DNA of 64,000 bases from Streptomyces sp. NBC_01267 (GTDB lineage: Bacteria; Actinomycetota; Actinomycetes; Streptomycetales; Streptomycetaceae), in NCBI RefSeq assembly GCF_036241575.1, contig NZ_CP108455.1, forward strand, positions 6,493,001 to 6,557,000, read 5' to 3'. A model generated the notes under the pieces. That model saw only the letters and a list, made by a program, of their open reading frames with translations, was not told the origin of the DNA and did not search any database. Within the stretch, counting starts at the first letter, position 1; each line of letters opens with the position of its first letter. Both the position numbers and the translations under genes were made by a program. Below are positions 27,351 to 36,502 of this stretch, in pieces.

Positions 27351-28562
27351 ATGACTTCTCCGAAGCGCGCCCATATCGCCATGTTCTCCATCGCGGCCTC
27401 CGGTCACGTGAACCCGAGCATCGAAGTGATCCGGGAACTCGTCGCCCGTGGCCACCGCGTCACGTACGCGATCCCCGAGTCGTTCGCCGGCAAGGTCGCG
27501 GAGACCGGCGCCGAGCCCGTCGTCTACACCTCGACGCTCCCCACCGACGACGACCCCGAGGCCTGGGGCACCGAGGTGATCGAGCACGTCGAGCCGTTCC
27601 TCCGCGACGCCATCACCGTGCTGCCGCAGCTGATCGACGCACACGAAGGGGCGGACGGAGTCGGCGTGCCCGACCTGATCGTCCACGACATCACCTCCTA
27701 CCCGGCGATCGTCCTGTCCCGCCGCTGGAACGTCCCCGACGTCTCGCTCTCCCCCAACCTGGTCGCCTGGCGGGGGTACGAGCAGGAGGTCGGCGAACCG
27801 ATGACCGCCCAGCTGATGGCCACCGAGCGCGGCCGGGCGTACTACGACCGCTTCCACGCCTGGCTGGAGTCCCAGGGCATCGACGAACACCCCGACCCGT
27901 TCGTCGGCCGCCCCCGCCGCAGCATCGTCCTCATCCCCCGCGCGATGCAGCCGAACGCCGACCGCGTCGACGAGGACGTGTACACCTTCGTCGGCGCCTG
28001 CCAGGGCGACCGCGGAGAACAGGGCGGCTGGCAGCGGCCGGACGGTGCCGAGAAGGTTCTGCTGGTCTCGCTCGGGTCGACGTTCACCAAACAGCCCGGC
28101 TTCTACCGCGAGTGCATCAAGGCCTTCGGAGACCTGCCCGGCTGGCATGTGGTGCTCCAGATCGGCAAGTTCATCGACCCGGCCGAACTGGGCCCGGTCC
28201 CGGCCAACTTCGAGGTGCTGAGCTGGGCGCCGCAACTCGCGATCCTCAAGCAGGCCGACGCGTTCATCACGCACGCGGGCGCGGGCGGCAGCCAGGAGGG
28301 CCTCGCCACCGGCACACCGATGGTCGCCGTCCCACAGGCCGTCGACCAGTTCTCCAACGCGGACATGCTCCAGTCGCTGGGCGTCGCCCGGCACGTACCG
28401 ATGGCGGAGGCCACCGCCGCGACCCTGCGCGACACGGTGCTCGCCGTGGCCGGTGACCCCGAGGTGGCGGAGCGGCTGACGCGTATCCGTGAGGAGATGG
28501 CGGGGGAGGGCGGTACGAAGCGGGCGGCCGACCTCATCGAGGCCGAACTGCCCGCCCGGTGA
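27351..28562 (+). CDS. mgt: macrolide-type glycosyltransferase (GT1, MGT family)
   Basis: 403 residues, GT-B fold. The N-terminal acceptor domain has [35 protein letters not shown]. The C-terminal NDP-sugar domain has [14 protein letters not shown] and the donor signature [43 protein letters not shown]. It matches the MGT/OleD group, which glucosylates macrolides and other phenolic or hydroxylated acceptors using UDP-glucose and can inactivate antibiotics. The ATG at 27351 has only weak GAAGG immediately upstream, so the transcript may be nearly leaderless. A 14-bp palindrome lies in the promoter. Detoxification fits the divergent kinase-like gene. Confidence 0.9.
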   Translation: MTSPKRAHIAMFSIAASGHVNPSIEVIRELVARGHRVTYAIPESFAGKVAETGAEPVVYTSTLPTDDDPEAWGTEVIEHVEPFLRDAITVLPQLIDAHEGADGVGVPDLIVHDITSYPAIVLSRRWNVPDVSLSPNLVAWRGYEQEVGEPMTAQLMATERGRAYYDRFHAWLESQGIDEHPDPFVGRPRRSIVLIPRAMQPNADRVDEDVYTFVGACQGDRGEQGGWQRPDGAEKVLLVSLGSTFTKQPGFYRECIKAFGDLPGWHVVLQIGKFIDPAELGPVPANFEVLSWAPQLAILKQADAFITHAGAGGSQEGLATGTPMVAVPQAVDQFSNADMLQSLGVARHVPMAEATAATLRDTVLAVAGDPEVAERLTRIREEMAGEGGTKRAADLIEAELPAR

Positions 28563-28613
28563 AGCGGACGGCCCGCCCGGTGAAGCGAACTGCCCACCCG
28601 GTGAAGCGGACGG
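28551..28613. repeat. three 21-bp direct repeats spanning the mgt stop
   Basis: Units start at 28551, 28572 and 28593, share the core CCC(G/A)CCCGGTGAAGCG and differ at a few bases. The first contains the last codons and TGA of mgt, so the tail and stop have been triplicated. Because 21 is a multiple of three, every copy places a TGA in the same frame. Confidence 0.9.
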
Positions 28614-28662
28614 CCCGTCGCGGCACGGGACCCCTGTCCGTGCCCCGCACTATGTTCGTCCC

Positions 28663-29211
28663 ATGACGAACAAGTACGCGGTTCTGCTGCGCGGGATCAA
28701 CGTGAGCGGGCACCGGAAGGTACCGATGGCCGAGCTCAGAACAGTGCTCGCCGAACTCGGCCACGGCGATGTCCGTACGTACCTCAACAGCGGGAACGCG
28801 GCCTTCAGCAGCGACGCGACGGACGAGGACGCGCTCGCCGCAGGAGTGGAGCAGGCCATCGAGGACCACTTCGGTTTCCACGTCGAATGCCTGGTGCGCG
28901 GCGGCCCGTACCTGCGGGCCGTCGCCGAGGCCTGTCCGTTCCCGGCGGCGGAGCTGGAAGGCAGGCAACTCCATGTCACCTACTTCTCGGGCCCCGTCAC
29001 CCCCGAGCGGTTCGCCGCCCTCGACCCGCAGACGTATCTGCCGGAGGAGTTCAGGCTCGGCGACCGCGCCCTCTACCTCTACGCCCCGGACGGACTCGGC
29101 CGCTCCAAGCTCGCGGAACAGCTGAGCCGGCCCGGCCTGAACCGGGGGATCAACGGCACGTCCCGCAACTGGAACACCGTCGTCAAACTGCTGGAGATGA
29201 CCGCCGACTGA
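28663..29211 (+). CDS. DUF1697 domain protein
   Basis: 182 residues with the full DUF1697 pattern: YAVLLRGINVSGHRKVPMAELR at the start, VRTYLNSGNAAFSS near 38, and the C-terminal GRSKLAEQLSRPGLNRGINGTSRNWNTVVKL. The family is cytoplasmic and has no established biochemical function. The gene follows mgt by 100 bp, across the 21-bp repeats. Its 3' end overlaps the convergent ABC ATPase gene by 29 bp. Confidence 0.92.
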   Translation: MTNKYAVLLRGINVSGHRKVPMAELRTVLAELGHGDVRTYLNSGNAAFSSDATDEDALAAGVEQAIEDHFGFHVECLVRGGPYLRAVAEACPFPAAELEGRQLHVTYFSGPVTPERFAALDPQTYLPEEFRLGDRALYLYAPDGLGRSKLAEQLSRPGLNRGINGTSRNWNTVVKLLEMTAD

Positions 29212-30001
29212 CGTCGCCCATCGCCCGTGCCGCCCACCGCCCGTCCGTGCGGGTGATCCGTACCGGGTGGTCGAAGCACTTGCTGACCTGGTCGGTCGTG
29301 AGCACCTCGTCGGCGGGGCCCGAGCCCAGGCACCGGCCACCGCTCAGCAGCATCGCGTGCGTGGTGGACGCGGGCAGCTCCTCCAGGTGGTGGGTGACCA
29401 GAATTGTCGCCAGCTCCGGATGCTCACCGCGCAGTTCGTCCAGGCTGCTCAACAGCTGTTCACGGGCGGCGAGATCCAGGCCGGTGGCCGGCTCGTCGAG
29501 CAGCACCAGCCGCGGGCTCGGCATCAGCGCGCGGGCGATGAGCGTACGGCCCCGCTCACCCTGCGAGAGCGTCGGCCAGCGGGACTCGGCCTTCTCGCCG
29601 CCCATGCCGAGCATCCGCAGCAGCCGCTCGGCCCGGCCGATCTGCTCGGCCGTCGGCGACCAGCGCGGGACCGGCTCGATCGAGTTGGTCAGCCCGGTCA
29701 GGACGACGTCGCGGACCCGCAGCGGCGAGTGCAGCGGATGGCGCGGATTGATGTGCCCCAGATGGGACCGGAGTTCCCGCAGATCCACCCGGCCGAGGGT
29801 GCGCCCCAGGATCTCCACCGTCCCCCGGGTCGGATGGGTCACCGCGCCCAGCAGACCGAGCAGGGTCGACTTGCCCGCGCCGTTGGCACCGAGCAGAGCC
29901 CAGTGCTCCCCGCTGTGCACGGTTATCGAGACCGAGTCCAGCAGCAGATTCCCGTCCCGTACGAAATCGACGTCGTCCGCCCGGATCACGACGGTACTCA
30001 T
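29183..30001 (-). CDS. ABC ATPase (YlmA-like, no adjacent permease)
   Basis: 272 residues. Walker A GANGAGKST, signature LSQGERGRTLIARAL, Walker B LVLLDEPATGLD and switch ILVTHHLEEL are complete. No permease gene is adjacent, and the HINPRHPLHSP...RVRDVVLTGL stretch and LSQGE signature match the orphan YlmA/ModF-type cytosolic ATPases. It may work with a distant permease or as a non-transport ATPase. Its ATG overlaps the stop of the upstream aldo-keto reductase as ATGA, so the two are translationally coupled. Confidence 0.88.
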   Translation of the reverse strand: MSTVVIRADDVDFVRDGNLLLDSVSITVHSGEHWALLGANGAGKSTLLGLLGAVTHPTRGTVEILGRTLGRVDLRELRSHLGHINPRHPLHSPLRVRDVVLTGLTNSIEPVPRWSPTAEQIGRAERLLRMLGMGGEKAESRWPTLSQGERGRTLIARALMPSPRLVLLDEPATGLDLAAREQLLSSLDELRGEHPELATILVTHHLEELPASTTHAMLLSGGRCLGSGPADEVLTTDQVSKCFDHPVRITRTDGRWAARAMGDVSRRSSPAV

Positions 30002-30840
30002 AGGTCGTTCAGCTCCTTCATTTCTTCCTCGGACAGGCGCAGCTCTGCCGCGTCCACGTTCTCGTCCAGATGTCCGAGCGAGCCGGTGCCGGGTGTCGGG
30101 AGCAGGACGGGGGAACGGTGCAGCAGCCAGGCCAGCGCGAGCTGGCCCCTGGTGGCGCCATGGCGTTCGGCGATCGCGGTCAGTGCCGATGAGGCCTCGC
30201 CGGTCAGAGCGCCGTTGGACAGCGGGAACCAGGGCAGAAACGCGAGGCCGTGGCGCTCGCACGCCGCCAACACGTCCGCCGACGCGCGGTCGAGGAGATT
30301 GAAGCGGTTCTGCACCGAGGCGATCCCGGTCAGGGAGAGCGCCTGCTCGAGCTGATCGGCGGTAATGGTGTCCAGGCCGATGTACCGGATCTTACCCTCC
30401 TGCCGCAAGGCATCGAGGGCGCCCAACTGCTCGGCCATCGGGACGTCCGGATCGAGCCGGTGCAGCTGGTACAGGTCGATCGTGTCCACCCGCAGCCGCC
30501 GCAGACTCGCCTCGCACATCGCGCGCAGCTGCTCGGGACGGCCCGCGATGTGCCAGGTGTCGGGGCCGGTACGGACGACTCCGCCCTTGGTGGCGATCAC
30601 CAGGCCGGCCGGGTACGGGTGCAGGGCCTCGGCGATCAGCTCTTCCGCGATGTCGGGCCCGTAGTTGTCGGCGGTGTCGATGAGGGTGACGCCGCGCTCG
30701 ACCGCCCGCCGCAGTACGTCCCGCGCGTCCTGCCGTGCGCCGCGCGGGCCCCAGTACCCGGCGCCGGTCAGCTGCGCCGTACCGAAACCGAGGCGCCGTA
30801 CCGGCAGCTCACCGCCGAGCCGAAAAGTGTCCCTGATCAT
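29998..30840 (-). CDS. aldo/keto reductase
   Basis: 280 residues, (beta/alpha)8 AKR. The catalytic tetrad is visible: Asp in LIDTADNYGP with Tyr, Lys in VIATKGG, and His in LYQLHRLDP. The cofactor region LPTPGTGSLGHLDENVDA is NADPH-type. It reduces a carbonyl in a cytoplasmic substrate of unknown identity. It is the first gene of a two-gene unit with the ABC ATPase. It diverges from the ketopantoate-reductase-like gene, 36 bp between starts. Confidence 0.93.
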   Translation of the reverse strand: MIRDTFRLGGELPVRRLGFGTAQLTGAGYWGPRGARQDARDVLRRAVERGVTLIDTADNYGPDIAEELIAEALHPYPAGLVIATKGGVVRTGPDTWHIAGRPEQLRAMCEASLRRLRVDTIDLYQLHRLDPDVPMAEQLGALDALRQEGKIRYIGLDTITADQLEQALSLTGIASVQNRFNLLDRASADVLAACERHGLAFLPWFPLSNGALTGEASSALTAIAERHGATRGQLALAWLLHRSPVLLPTPGTGSLGHLDENVDAAELRLSEEEMKELNDL

Positions 30841-30876
30841 GGCTGGACGCTATCCGACTGTGCCAGAGTCGCCCGT

Positions 30877-31887
30877 ATGCGCTACATCATCATCGGAGCG
30901 GGAGCCGTCGGCGGCATCATCGGCGGCCGGCTGGCCGAGAGCGGCAGCGAGGTGGTCCTCGTCGCCCGTGGCGCGCACTACGCAGCGCTGCGGGACGCCG
31001 GACTGCGCATGGCGACCGCCGAGGGCACCCGCACGCTCGCGCTCCCGGTGGCCGACGGGCCGGAGGCGGTCGAGCTGCGCGCCGACGACGTACTCGTACT
31101 GACGGTGAAGATCCAGGACAGCGCCGCGGCCCTCGACGCCTGGGCCCCGCGCCCGGTGGCCGGTACCGGCGCGACCGCCGCCGAGGTGCTCCCGCTGGTC
31201 TGCGCGCAGAACGGCGTCGAGGGCGAACGGCTGGCACTGCGCCGCTTCCACCACGTCTACGGCATGTGCGTCTGGCTGCCCGCGACGTTCCTGGAGCCCG
31301 GTCTGGTCGCCGCGGCAGGCTCCCCGCTCACCGGGATGCTGCACATCGGCCGCTATCCGTCGGGCACGGACGAAACGGCCCGGCAGATCTCCGGTGATCT
31401 GGAGAAGGCCCCGTTCGAGGCACCGGTCGTCCCGGACGTGATGCGCTGGAAGTACGCCAAGCTGCTCTCGAATCTCGGCAATTCGATCCAGGCCGTCTGC
31501 GGTTCCGACCCCGGCGAGGTACGGGCCGGACTCGCCCGGCAGGTGGTGGCGGAGGGCGAGGCGGTCTACGCTGCGGCCGGGATCGAGGCCGCGAGCACCG
31601 AGGAACAGCAGCGGGCCCGCGGCGAGAAGATCGTGCTGCAGCCGCTCGATGGGCAACCGCACGCCGGCGGCTCCTCGTGGCAGAGCCTCAGCCGGGGGAC
31701 CGGCACGATCGAGGCCGACTTCCTCAACGGTGAGATCTCGCTCCTCGGCAGGATGCACGGTGTGCCGACGCCGGTGAACGACGTACTCCAGCGCACGGCC
31801 AACGCCTTCGCGCGCGAGCGACGTGCCGCGGGCTCCCTGCCGGTCGCGGAACTGGCCGCCCTGGTCGCCGCCGAAGCGGCCCGCTGA
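30877..31887 (+). CDS. 2-dehydropantoate 2-reductase family protein
   Basis: 336 residues, ApbA/PanE fold. Residues 1-32 give the Rossmann motif IIIGAGAVGGIIGGRLAESG, then LTVKIQDS and LVCAQNGVEGE line the NADP pocket. The C-terminal helical domain has MRWKYAKLLSNLGNSIQAV, with the catalytic Lys. Real PanE enzymes make pantoate for coenzyme A. Here there is no panB/panC neighbour, and several pocket segments are unusual (YGMCVWLPATFLEPG), so another 2-keto acid substrate is possible. The short divergent region with the aldo/keto reductase must hold both promoters. Confidence 0.85.
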   Translation: MRYIIIGAGAVGGIIGGRLAESGSEVVLVARGAHYAALRDAGLRMATAEGTRTLALPVADGPEAVELRADDVLVLTVKIQDSAAALDAWAPRPVAGTGATAAEVLPLVCAQNGVEGERLALRRFHHVYGMCVWLPATFLEPGLVAAAGSPLTGMLHIGRYPSGTDETARQISGDLEKAPFEAPVVPDVMRWKYAKLLSNLGNSIQAVCGSDPGEVRAGLARQVVAEGEAVYAAAGIEAASTEEQQRARGEKIVLQPLDGQPHAGGSSWQSLSRGTGTIEADFLNGEISLLGRMHGVPTPVNDVLQRTANAFARERRAAGSLPVAELAALVAAEAAR

Positions 31888-32092
31888 GCGCGGCGGCCCA
31901 CTGAGCTGAACAGGGCGGTGCCCGGCGCGAGGCGGTCCCGGCACGGGCCCGTCCGTGGCGTGGTCCCGCGCGCTTCCGATGCCCTGTGACGACGTGCCAC
32001 GGCTGACCTGACTGCTGAACCGACGACGGACCCGTACGGACCCACGCCGATTGCTCCGATGACTCACCGTCAAGTCTCGGACCCGTTGCGAA

Positions 32093-32106
32093 GTTATTGG
32101 CATAAC
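32093..32106. promoter_or_regulatory. inverted repeat upstream of secreted beta-helix gene
   Basis: GTTAT-TGGC-ATAAC forms a 5-bp inverted repeat around a 4-nt centre, followed by two ACCGTT copies at 32104-32109 and 32112-32117. It is a locally AT-rich part of the 288-bp gene-free region 31888-32175. It could be a promoter-proximal operator for the beta-helix gene; nothing else stands out there. Confidence 0.35.
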
Positions 32107-32175
32107 CGTTGACCGTTACACGCCAGCCCTCCTACCTTTCTCCTGCTATCTGAAACTGATTCCATGGGAGGGAAG

Positions 32176-34812
32176 ATGCTCGCACCCCGAAGAGCCGCAC
32201 TTGTCGCTGCTCTCTCCGCCGTCCTGGCGCTCGGCGTCCCTGGCAGCGTGACCGCCGCCGGAGCCGACGCAGGCAACGGCCACCCCGCTGATACGCACGC
32301 CTCGGACGTCTACGTGACCCCGACCGGCGACGACCACGCACAAGGCACCGCCCGCCACCCCGTCAGGACGCTCCAGCGGGCCCGCGATCTCGCCCGGACC
32401 AGGGCCGCCCGCGCCAAGGGCGATCTGACCGTCCACCTCGCGTCCGGTACGTACCGGACGGACAAGCCGCTCGTACTCGACGCCAGGGACTCCGGTCGCA
32501 ACGGCCACACCATCGTCTGGCAGGGCACCGGATCCACCGTCATCAGCGGTGGCAAGCAGGTCCAGGGCTGGCAGCCGGTCCACGGACGCCCCGGCCTCTA
32601 CTCGGCGCCCGCGCCCCGCGGACTCACCGACACCCGGCAGTTGTACGTCGACGGGGTGCGGGCCCAGCGCGCGCGGGGCGAGGTACCTGTCGGCCTGACC
32701 CCCACCGCCACCGGGTACACCACCACGGCGGACACCCTCGCGCACTGGCGCCACCCCTCCGACGCCGAATTCGTCTACTCCAGCGGCGAGGAGCTCTGGA
32801 ACGTCGAACGCAACGGCCTCGGCCAGTGGACCGAACCGCGCTGCCGGATCGCCGCGGCCAAGGGCACCACCCTCACCATGGTCCAGCCCTGCTGGGACAA
32901 CTCCAACAAGCGGGTCGAGTTCCCCGACATCCCCGGGCGCACCGTCTCCATGGTCGGCCCCGGCCACCTCACCAACAACGGCAAGGCCTCGTACATCGAG
33001 AACGCCTACGAACTCCTCGACCAGCCCGGCGAGTGGTACCTCGACCGCTCGGCCCACACCGTCTACTACATGCCGCGCAAGGGCGAGAACATCCGCCACG
33101 CGGACGTCGAGGCGGCAGCCGCCGAGAAGCTCGTCGACGGCCGCGGCACCGCTGCCGCCCCCGTGCACGATGTGGCCTTCCGCGGGCTCCAGTTCAGCTA
33201 CGCGACCTGGCTGACGCCCTCCAGCTCCGAAGGGTTCTCCGAGATCCAGGCCGGATACACCGTCACCGGCCCGACCGGCTGGGCCACCCAGGGCCTGTGC
33301 GGCTTCGTCGAGGGCGGTACCTGCCCGTTCGCGTCCTGGACCCCGATGCCGGGCAACGTCTCCTTCGCCTACGGCACACACATCGAATTCAGTGACGACG
33401 CCTTCACCCACCTGGGCGCCGCCGGGCTCGAACTCGGTACCGGCACCACCGATTCCCAGGTCAAGGGCAGCACCTTCACCGACATCTCGGGCAACGGCCT
33501 GGAGATCGGCGGGGTCGACGGCCGGACCCCGGCGAGCGGCGTCGAGGTGACGGACAATCACCTGTACGCGCTGCCCCGGGAGTTCCACGGATCCGTCGGC
33601 ATCCTCAACGGCTACACCCAGCACAACACCCTCGCGCACAACCAGCTCGACCACCTCGGCTACAGCGCGATCTCCATGGGCTGGGGAGGCTGGCCCGACA
33701 AGGTCGGCTCACCCGCGACCCCCAACTCCAGCCACGACAACGCGGTGCGTGACAACCTCATCTTCGACTACATGCAGATGTTCGACGACGGCGGTGGCAT
33801 CTACACCCAGGGCCTGACCGGCACCTCACAGGCCGACGGCGAGAAGGTCACGGGCAACGTCATCCACGACCAGTGGGGCCTGGGCAAGAGCGTCTACACC
33901 GACAACGGCTGCACCTACGAGACCGTCGAGGGCAATGTGCTCTACGGGGCCTCGTACGCCAACGTGGCCAGCAGCCACACCGACTACCGCGACCAGCTCG
34001 GCAACCACGACCCGACGCTCATCAAGGACAACTGGTGGGAGGAAGGCACCGCCGACGGTGACAACAAGGGCCTGGTGACCACCGGCAACCACATCATGAC
34101 GGCCCCCTCCGACGCCCCCGCGGCGATCGTCGGCAACGCCGGGATCGAGCCCGCCTACCGCGGGATCCTCAGCCGTACGGCGGGAGCGGTCTCCGCGCCC
34201 GAGGCGCCGTCCCGGGTCGGTACGAGCACGGCCGGGGCCGACGCCCTGTACGCGATCTTCAACCCGTCCTTCGTCGACGGCGGTTCGCCGGTCCTCGGCT
34301 ACACCGCGCACGCCCTGCGCCCCGACGGCACCGAGGCCGCCACGGCGACCCTCTCCGCGGCCGACTACAAGCGGCAGGCGTACATCCGGATCAGCGGACT
34401 CCGCGCGGACGCGGGCCCCTTCACGGTCACCGTCACCGCGGCCAACGCCCACGGGATCAGCGCCCCGTCGCTGGCCTCCGCCCCGCTCCGGCCCACCGCG
34501 GCGACCGTGCTCCCCGCCGCGCCCACCGGGCCCAAGCTGCGCACCGAGGCCAAGGCGGCGACCGTCGCCTGGACACCGCCCACCGACATGGGCGACGCCA
34601 AGGTCATCGGCTACCGGCTGACCGTCTCCGACGGCCGCACCATCGAGGTCACCGGACGTGACGCCCTGGTCGGACAGCCTTCGGGCAAGGGGATGTTCCG
34701 GGTGATCGGCGGACTGACCCCGGGCACCTCGTACACGGTCACGGTCGCCGCCGTCACCGCGGCCGGCGCCGGCCCGGCCGCCACGGTCAAGGCGACGACC
34801 AAGGCCGGATAA
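32176..34812 (+). CDS. secreted right-handed beta-helix protein with two FN3 domains (GH141-like)
   Basis: 878 residues. A signal peptide (1 to about 28, hydrophobic AALVAALSAVLALGV, then AAGAD) directs export. The opening DVYVTPTGDDHAQGTARHPVRTLQRARDLAR is the classic start of GH141/pectate-lyase-like parallel beta-helix proteins, and the helix runs to about residue 640. Motifs such as FRGLQFSYATWLTPSSSEGFSEIQAG match that family. Two fibronectin type III repeats follow (about 675-770 and 780-875). Start choice: ATG 32176 has GGAGG 4 nt upstream; the ATG at 32164 has none. It probably degrades or binds a polysaccharide outside the cell. Monocistronic, ending in a strong hairpin. Confidence 0.88.
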   Translation: MLAPRRAALVAALSAVLALGVPGSVTAAGADAGNGHPADTHASDVYVTPTGDDHAQGTARHPVRTLQRARDLARTRAARAKGDLTVHLASGTYRTDKPLVLDARDSGRNGHTIVWQGTGSTVISGGKQVQGWQPVHGRPGLYSAPAPRGLTDTRQLYVDGVRAQRARGEVPVGLTPTATGYTTTADTLAHWRHPSDAEFVYSSGEELWNVERNGLGQWTEPRCRIAAAKGTTLTMVQPCWDNSNKRVEFPDIPGRTVSMVGPGHLTNNGKASYIENAYELLDQPGEWYLDRSAHTVYYMPRKGENIRHADVEAAAAEKLVDGRGTAAAPVHDVAFRGLQFSYATWLTPSSSEGFSEIQAGYTVTGPTGWATQGLCGFVEGGTCPFASWTPMPGNVSFAYGTHIEFSDDAFTHLGAAGLELGTGTTDSQVKGSTFTDISGNGLEIGGVDGRTPASGVEVTDNHLYALPREFHGSVGILNGYTQHNTLAHNQLDHLGYSAISMGWGGWPDKVGSPATPNSSHDNAVRDNLIFDYMQMFDDGGGIYTQGLTGTSQADGEKVTGNVIHDQWGLGKSVYTDNGCTYETVEGNVLYGASYANVASSHTDYRDQLGNHDPTLIKDNWWEEGTADGDNKGLVTTGNHIMTAPSDAPAAIVGNAGIEPAYRGILSRTAGAVSAPEAPSRVGTSTAGADALYAIFNPSFVDGGSPVLGYTAHALRPDGTEAATATLSAADYKRQAYIRISGLRADAGPFTVTVTAANAHGISAPSLASAPLRPTAATVLPAAPTGPKLRTEAKAATVAWTPPTDMGDAKVIGYRLTVSDGRTIEVTGRDALVGQPSGKGMFRVIGGLTPGTSYTVTVAAVTAAGAGPAATVKATTKAG

Positions 34813-35617
34813 CAACCGGCAACAGTCTCGGGCGGACGCCTGCACGACGCCCGCCCGAGGCCGTTGCCGCACAGCTGAAGGCCCTGGGGTCCCGTACCCG
34901 TGCCTCGTCGTACCGAGTGAGCAGCAACCGGGCCAACTCCAGGGACTCGCCCAGCACTTCGGCCAGCACATCCGCCCCCGCCTCCCGGGAGCCCGCGGCT
35001 ATGCGGTCCGGGAGGCGGCCGGGCGCGATGACGTACGGGGCCACCGCGACGCGGTCGCACCCGGACGCCCGCAGTTCCCGTACCGCGTCCTCGGTACGGG
35101 GCAGAGCAGCGGAGGCGAACGCAGGCCGCACGGCGCACCAACCGGTGTGCCGCAGCTCCCGCGCAATTTCAGCGATCACTGCGATCGCCTCCGGGTCCGT
35201 GGAGCCCGCCGAGGCCAGAACCAGCCCGGTCGAGCGTTTGTGGTGCGGGTCGAGGCCCGCTTCGTACAGCCGTCGTTCCAGCGCGGCCAGCAGCAGCGGG
35301 GACGGGCCGAGCACCTCCGCCTGGCGGACCCGCAACCCCGCCGGAGCCTCCCGCAGCACCGCGGGGATGTCCGACTTCGCGTGGAAGGCGCGGGTCAGCA
35401 GGAGCGGCAGCGCCACCACGTCCCGTACCCCCTCCGCCGCCAGCCGGTCCAGCACCCGGGGGGCCGACGGGGCGTCGAAGTCCAGGAAGCCCGTCTCCAC
35501 CCGGACCCCCGGGCGCAGCGACCGCACCCGGCGGGTGAGCGCGTGCACCGTCGCCGCGTGCCGGGGATCGCGGCTGCCGTGGGCGATGACGAGGAGGACC
35601 GGACGGTGGTCGTGCAC
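34787..35617 (-). CDS. sirohydrochlorin chelatase (CbiX/SirB type)
   Basis: 276 residues made of two chelatase lobes. The N-terminal lobe has LLVIAHGSRDPRHAATV with the metal His and LLLTRAFHAKSDIP with the second His; the C-terminal lobe is the degenerate duplicate. It inserts Fe2+ into sirohydrochlorin to give siroheme, the cofactor of the sulfite reductase in the same unit. It follows the ABC permease by 6 bp. Starts with GTG at 35617. The last 28 residues (SCAATASGGRRAGVRPRLLP...) are encoded through the terminator hairpin and into the end of the beta-helix gene, so they are probably a late extension, not conserved structure. Confidence 0.88.
   Translation of the reverse strand: MHDHRPVLLVIAHGSRDPRHAATVHALTRRVRSLRPGVRVETGFLDFDAPSAPRVLDRLAAEGVRDVVALPLLLTRAFHAKSDIPAVLREAPAGLRVRQAEVLGPSPLLLAALERRLYEAGLDPHHKRSTGLVLASAGSTDPEAIAVIAEIARELRHTGWCAVRPAFASAALPRTEDAVRELRASGCDRVAVAPYVIAPGRLPDRIAAGSREAGADVLAEVLGESLELARLLLTRYDEARVRDPRAFSCAATASGGRRAGVRPRLLPVVIRPWSSP
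34817..34869. terminator. compound terminator hairpin
   Basis: A 9-bp inner stem (34827-34835 with 34851-34859) is nested in a 7-bp outer stem (34817-34823 with 34863-34869), starting 4 bp after the beta-helix stop. It should terminate the rightward gene. On the other strand it lies inside the last codons of the chelatase gene. Confidence 0.75.
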
Positions 35618-35623
35618 GGCGGG

Positions 35624-36502
35624 TCAGCTCCTGACCAGGAGACCGCGGCTGCGCAGCACCCGCCGCTCCAGCGGGCTGAAGACGAGCAGGTCGATGGCGA
35701 TACCGACGATCAGGATCAGGAAGATGGCGAGGAAGACCATCGACATGCTGCTGGTCTCCCGGCCCTGCTCCAGCAACTGCCCCAGCCCCACGCCCAGATC
35801 GGGCGAGGACGCGATGATCTCCGCGGCCATCAGCGAGCGCCAGGAGAACGCCCAGCCCTGCTTCAGCCCCGCCAGATAGCCGGGCAGCGACGCGGGCAGC
35901 ACCACGTGCCAGGTGCCACGCAGCCCCGTCGCGCCGAGCGTGCGCCCGGCCCGCAGATGGAGCGGCGGGATCTGGTCCACGCCGGAGACCAGACCGTTGG
36001 CTATCGAGGGGACCGCACCCAGCAGGATCACCGCGTACATCATCGTGTCGTCCAGCCCCAGCCAGATCACCGCGGGGGGCACCCAGGCGACGGAGGGCAG
36101 CGACTGGAGACCCGAGAGGATCGGGCCGATCGCCGCCCGCACGAACTTCACCCGCGCCACCAGCAGACCGAGCGGCGTCCCGATCACCAGGGCCAGGAGG
36201 AAGCCGAGCAGACCGCGCGAGACGCTCGTCCAGATGTAACCGAGCAGCGTGCCCTGCGCCCAGGAGTCCGACACCTCGCCCCACACCTGGGCGGGCGAGG
36301 GCAGCTTGTAGTCGTCGGTGACCTTCGCCCAGATCAGGATCTGCCAGACCACCAGCACCAGCGCCACCGCCACCACCGGCGGCAGCATCTTCCGCACCAG
36401 CACCTCGCGGACCGGGACCCGGTCGACCCGTACGGTGTCGAGCGCGTCCAGGCCCGCTCCGAGCCCGGCCAGTTCGTCGGCCCTGATGTCAGTGCTGTCC
36501 AT
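35624..36502 (-). CDS. ssuC: alkanesulfonate-type ABC transporter permease
   Basis: 292 residues, SsuC/TauC family with six predicted membrane segments, from VAVALVLVVWQILIW to FLAIFLILIVGIAIDLLVF, and the ATPase-coupling loop EIIASSPDLGVGLGQLL. It forms the membrane channel for the adjoining ATPase and lipoprotein. Start choice: ATG 36502, with GGGGAG 10 nt upstream, overlapping the ATPase gene by 14 bp; the GTG at 36520 lacks a site. Located in the sulfur operon, so alkanesulfonate, taurine or sulfate ester import is likely. Confidence 0.9.
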   Translation of the reverse strand: MDSTDIRADELAGLGAGLDALDTVRVDRVPVREVLVRKMLPPVVAVALVLVVWQILIWAKVTDDYKLPSPAQVWGEVSDSWAQGTLLGYIWTSVSRGLLGFLLALVIGTPLGLLVARVKFVRAAIGPILSGLQSLPSVAWVPPAVIWLGLDDTMMYAVILLGAVPSIANGLVSGVDQIPPLHLRAGRTLGATGLRGTWHVVLPASLPGYLAGLKQGWAFSWRSLMAAEIIASSPDLGVGLGQLLEQGRETSSMSMVFLAIFLILIVGIAIDLLVFSPLERRVLRSRGLLVRS

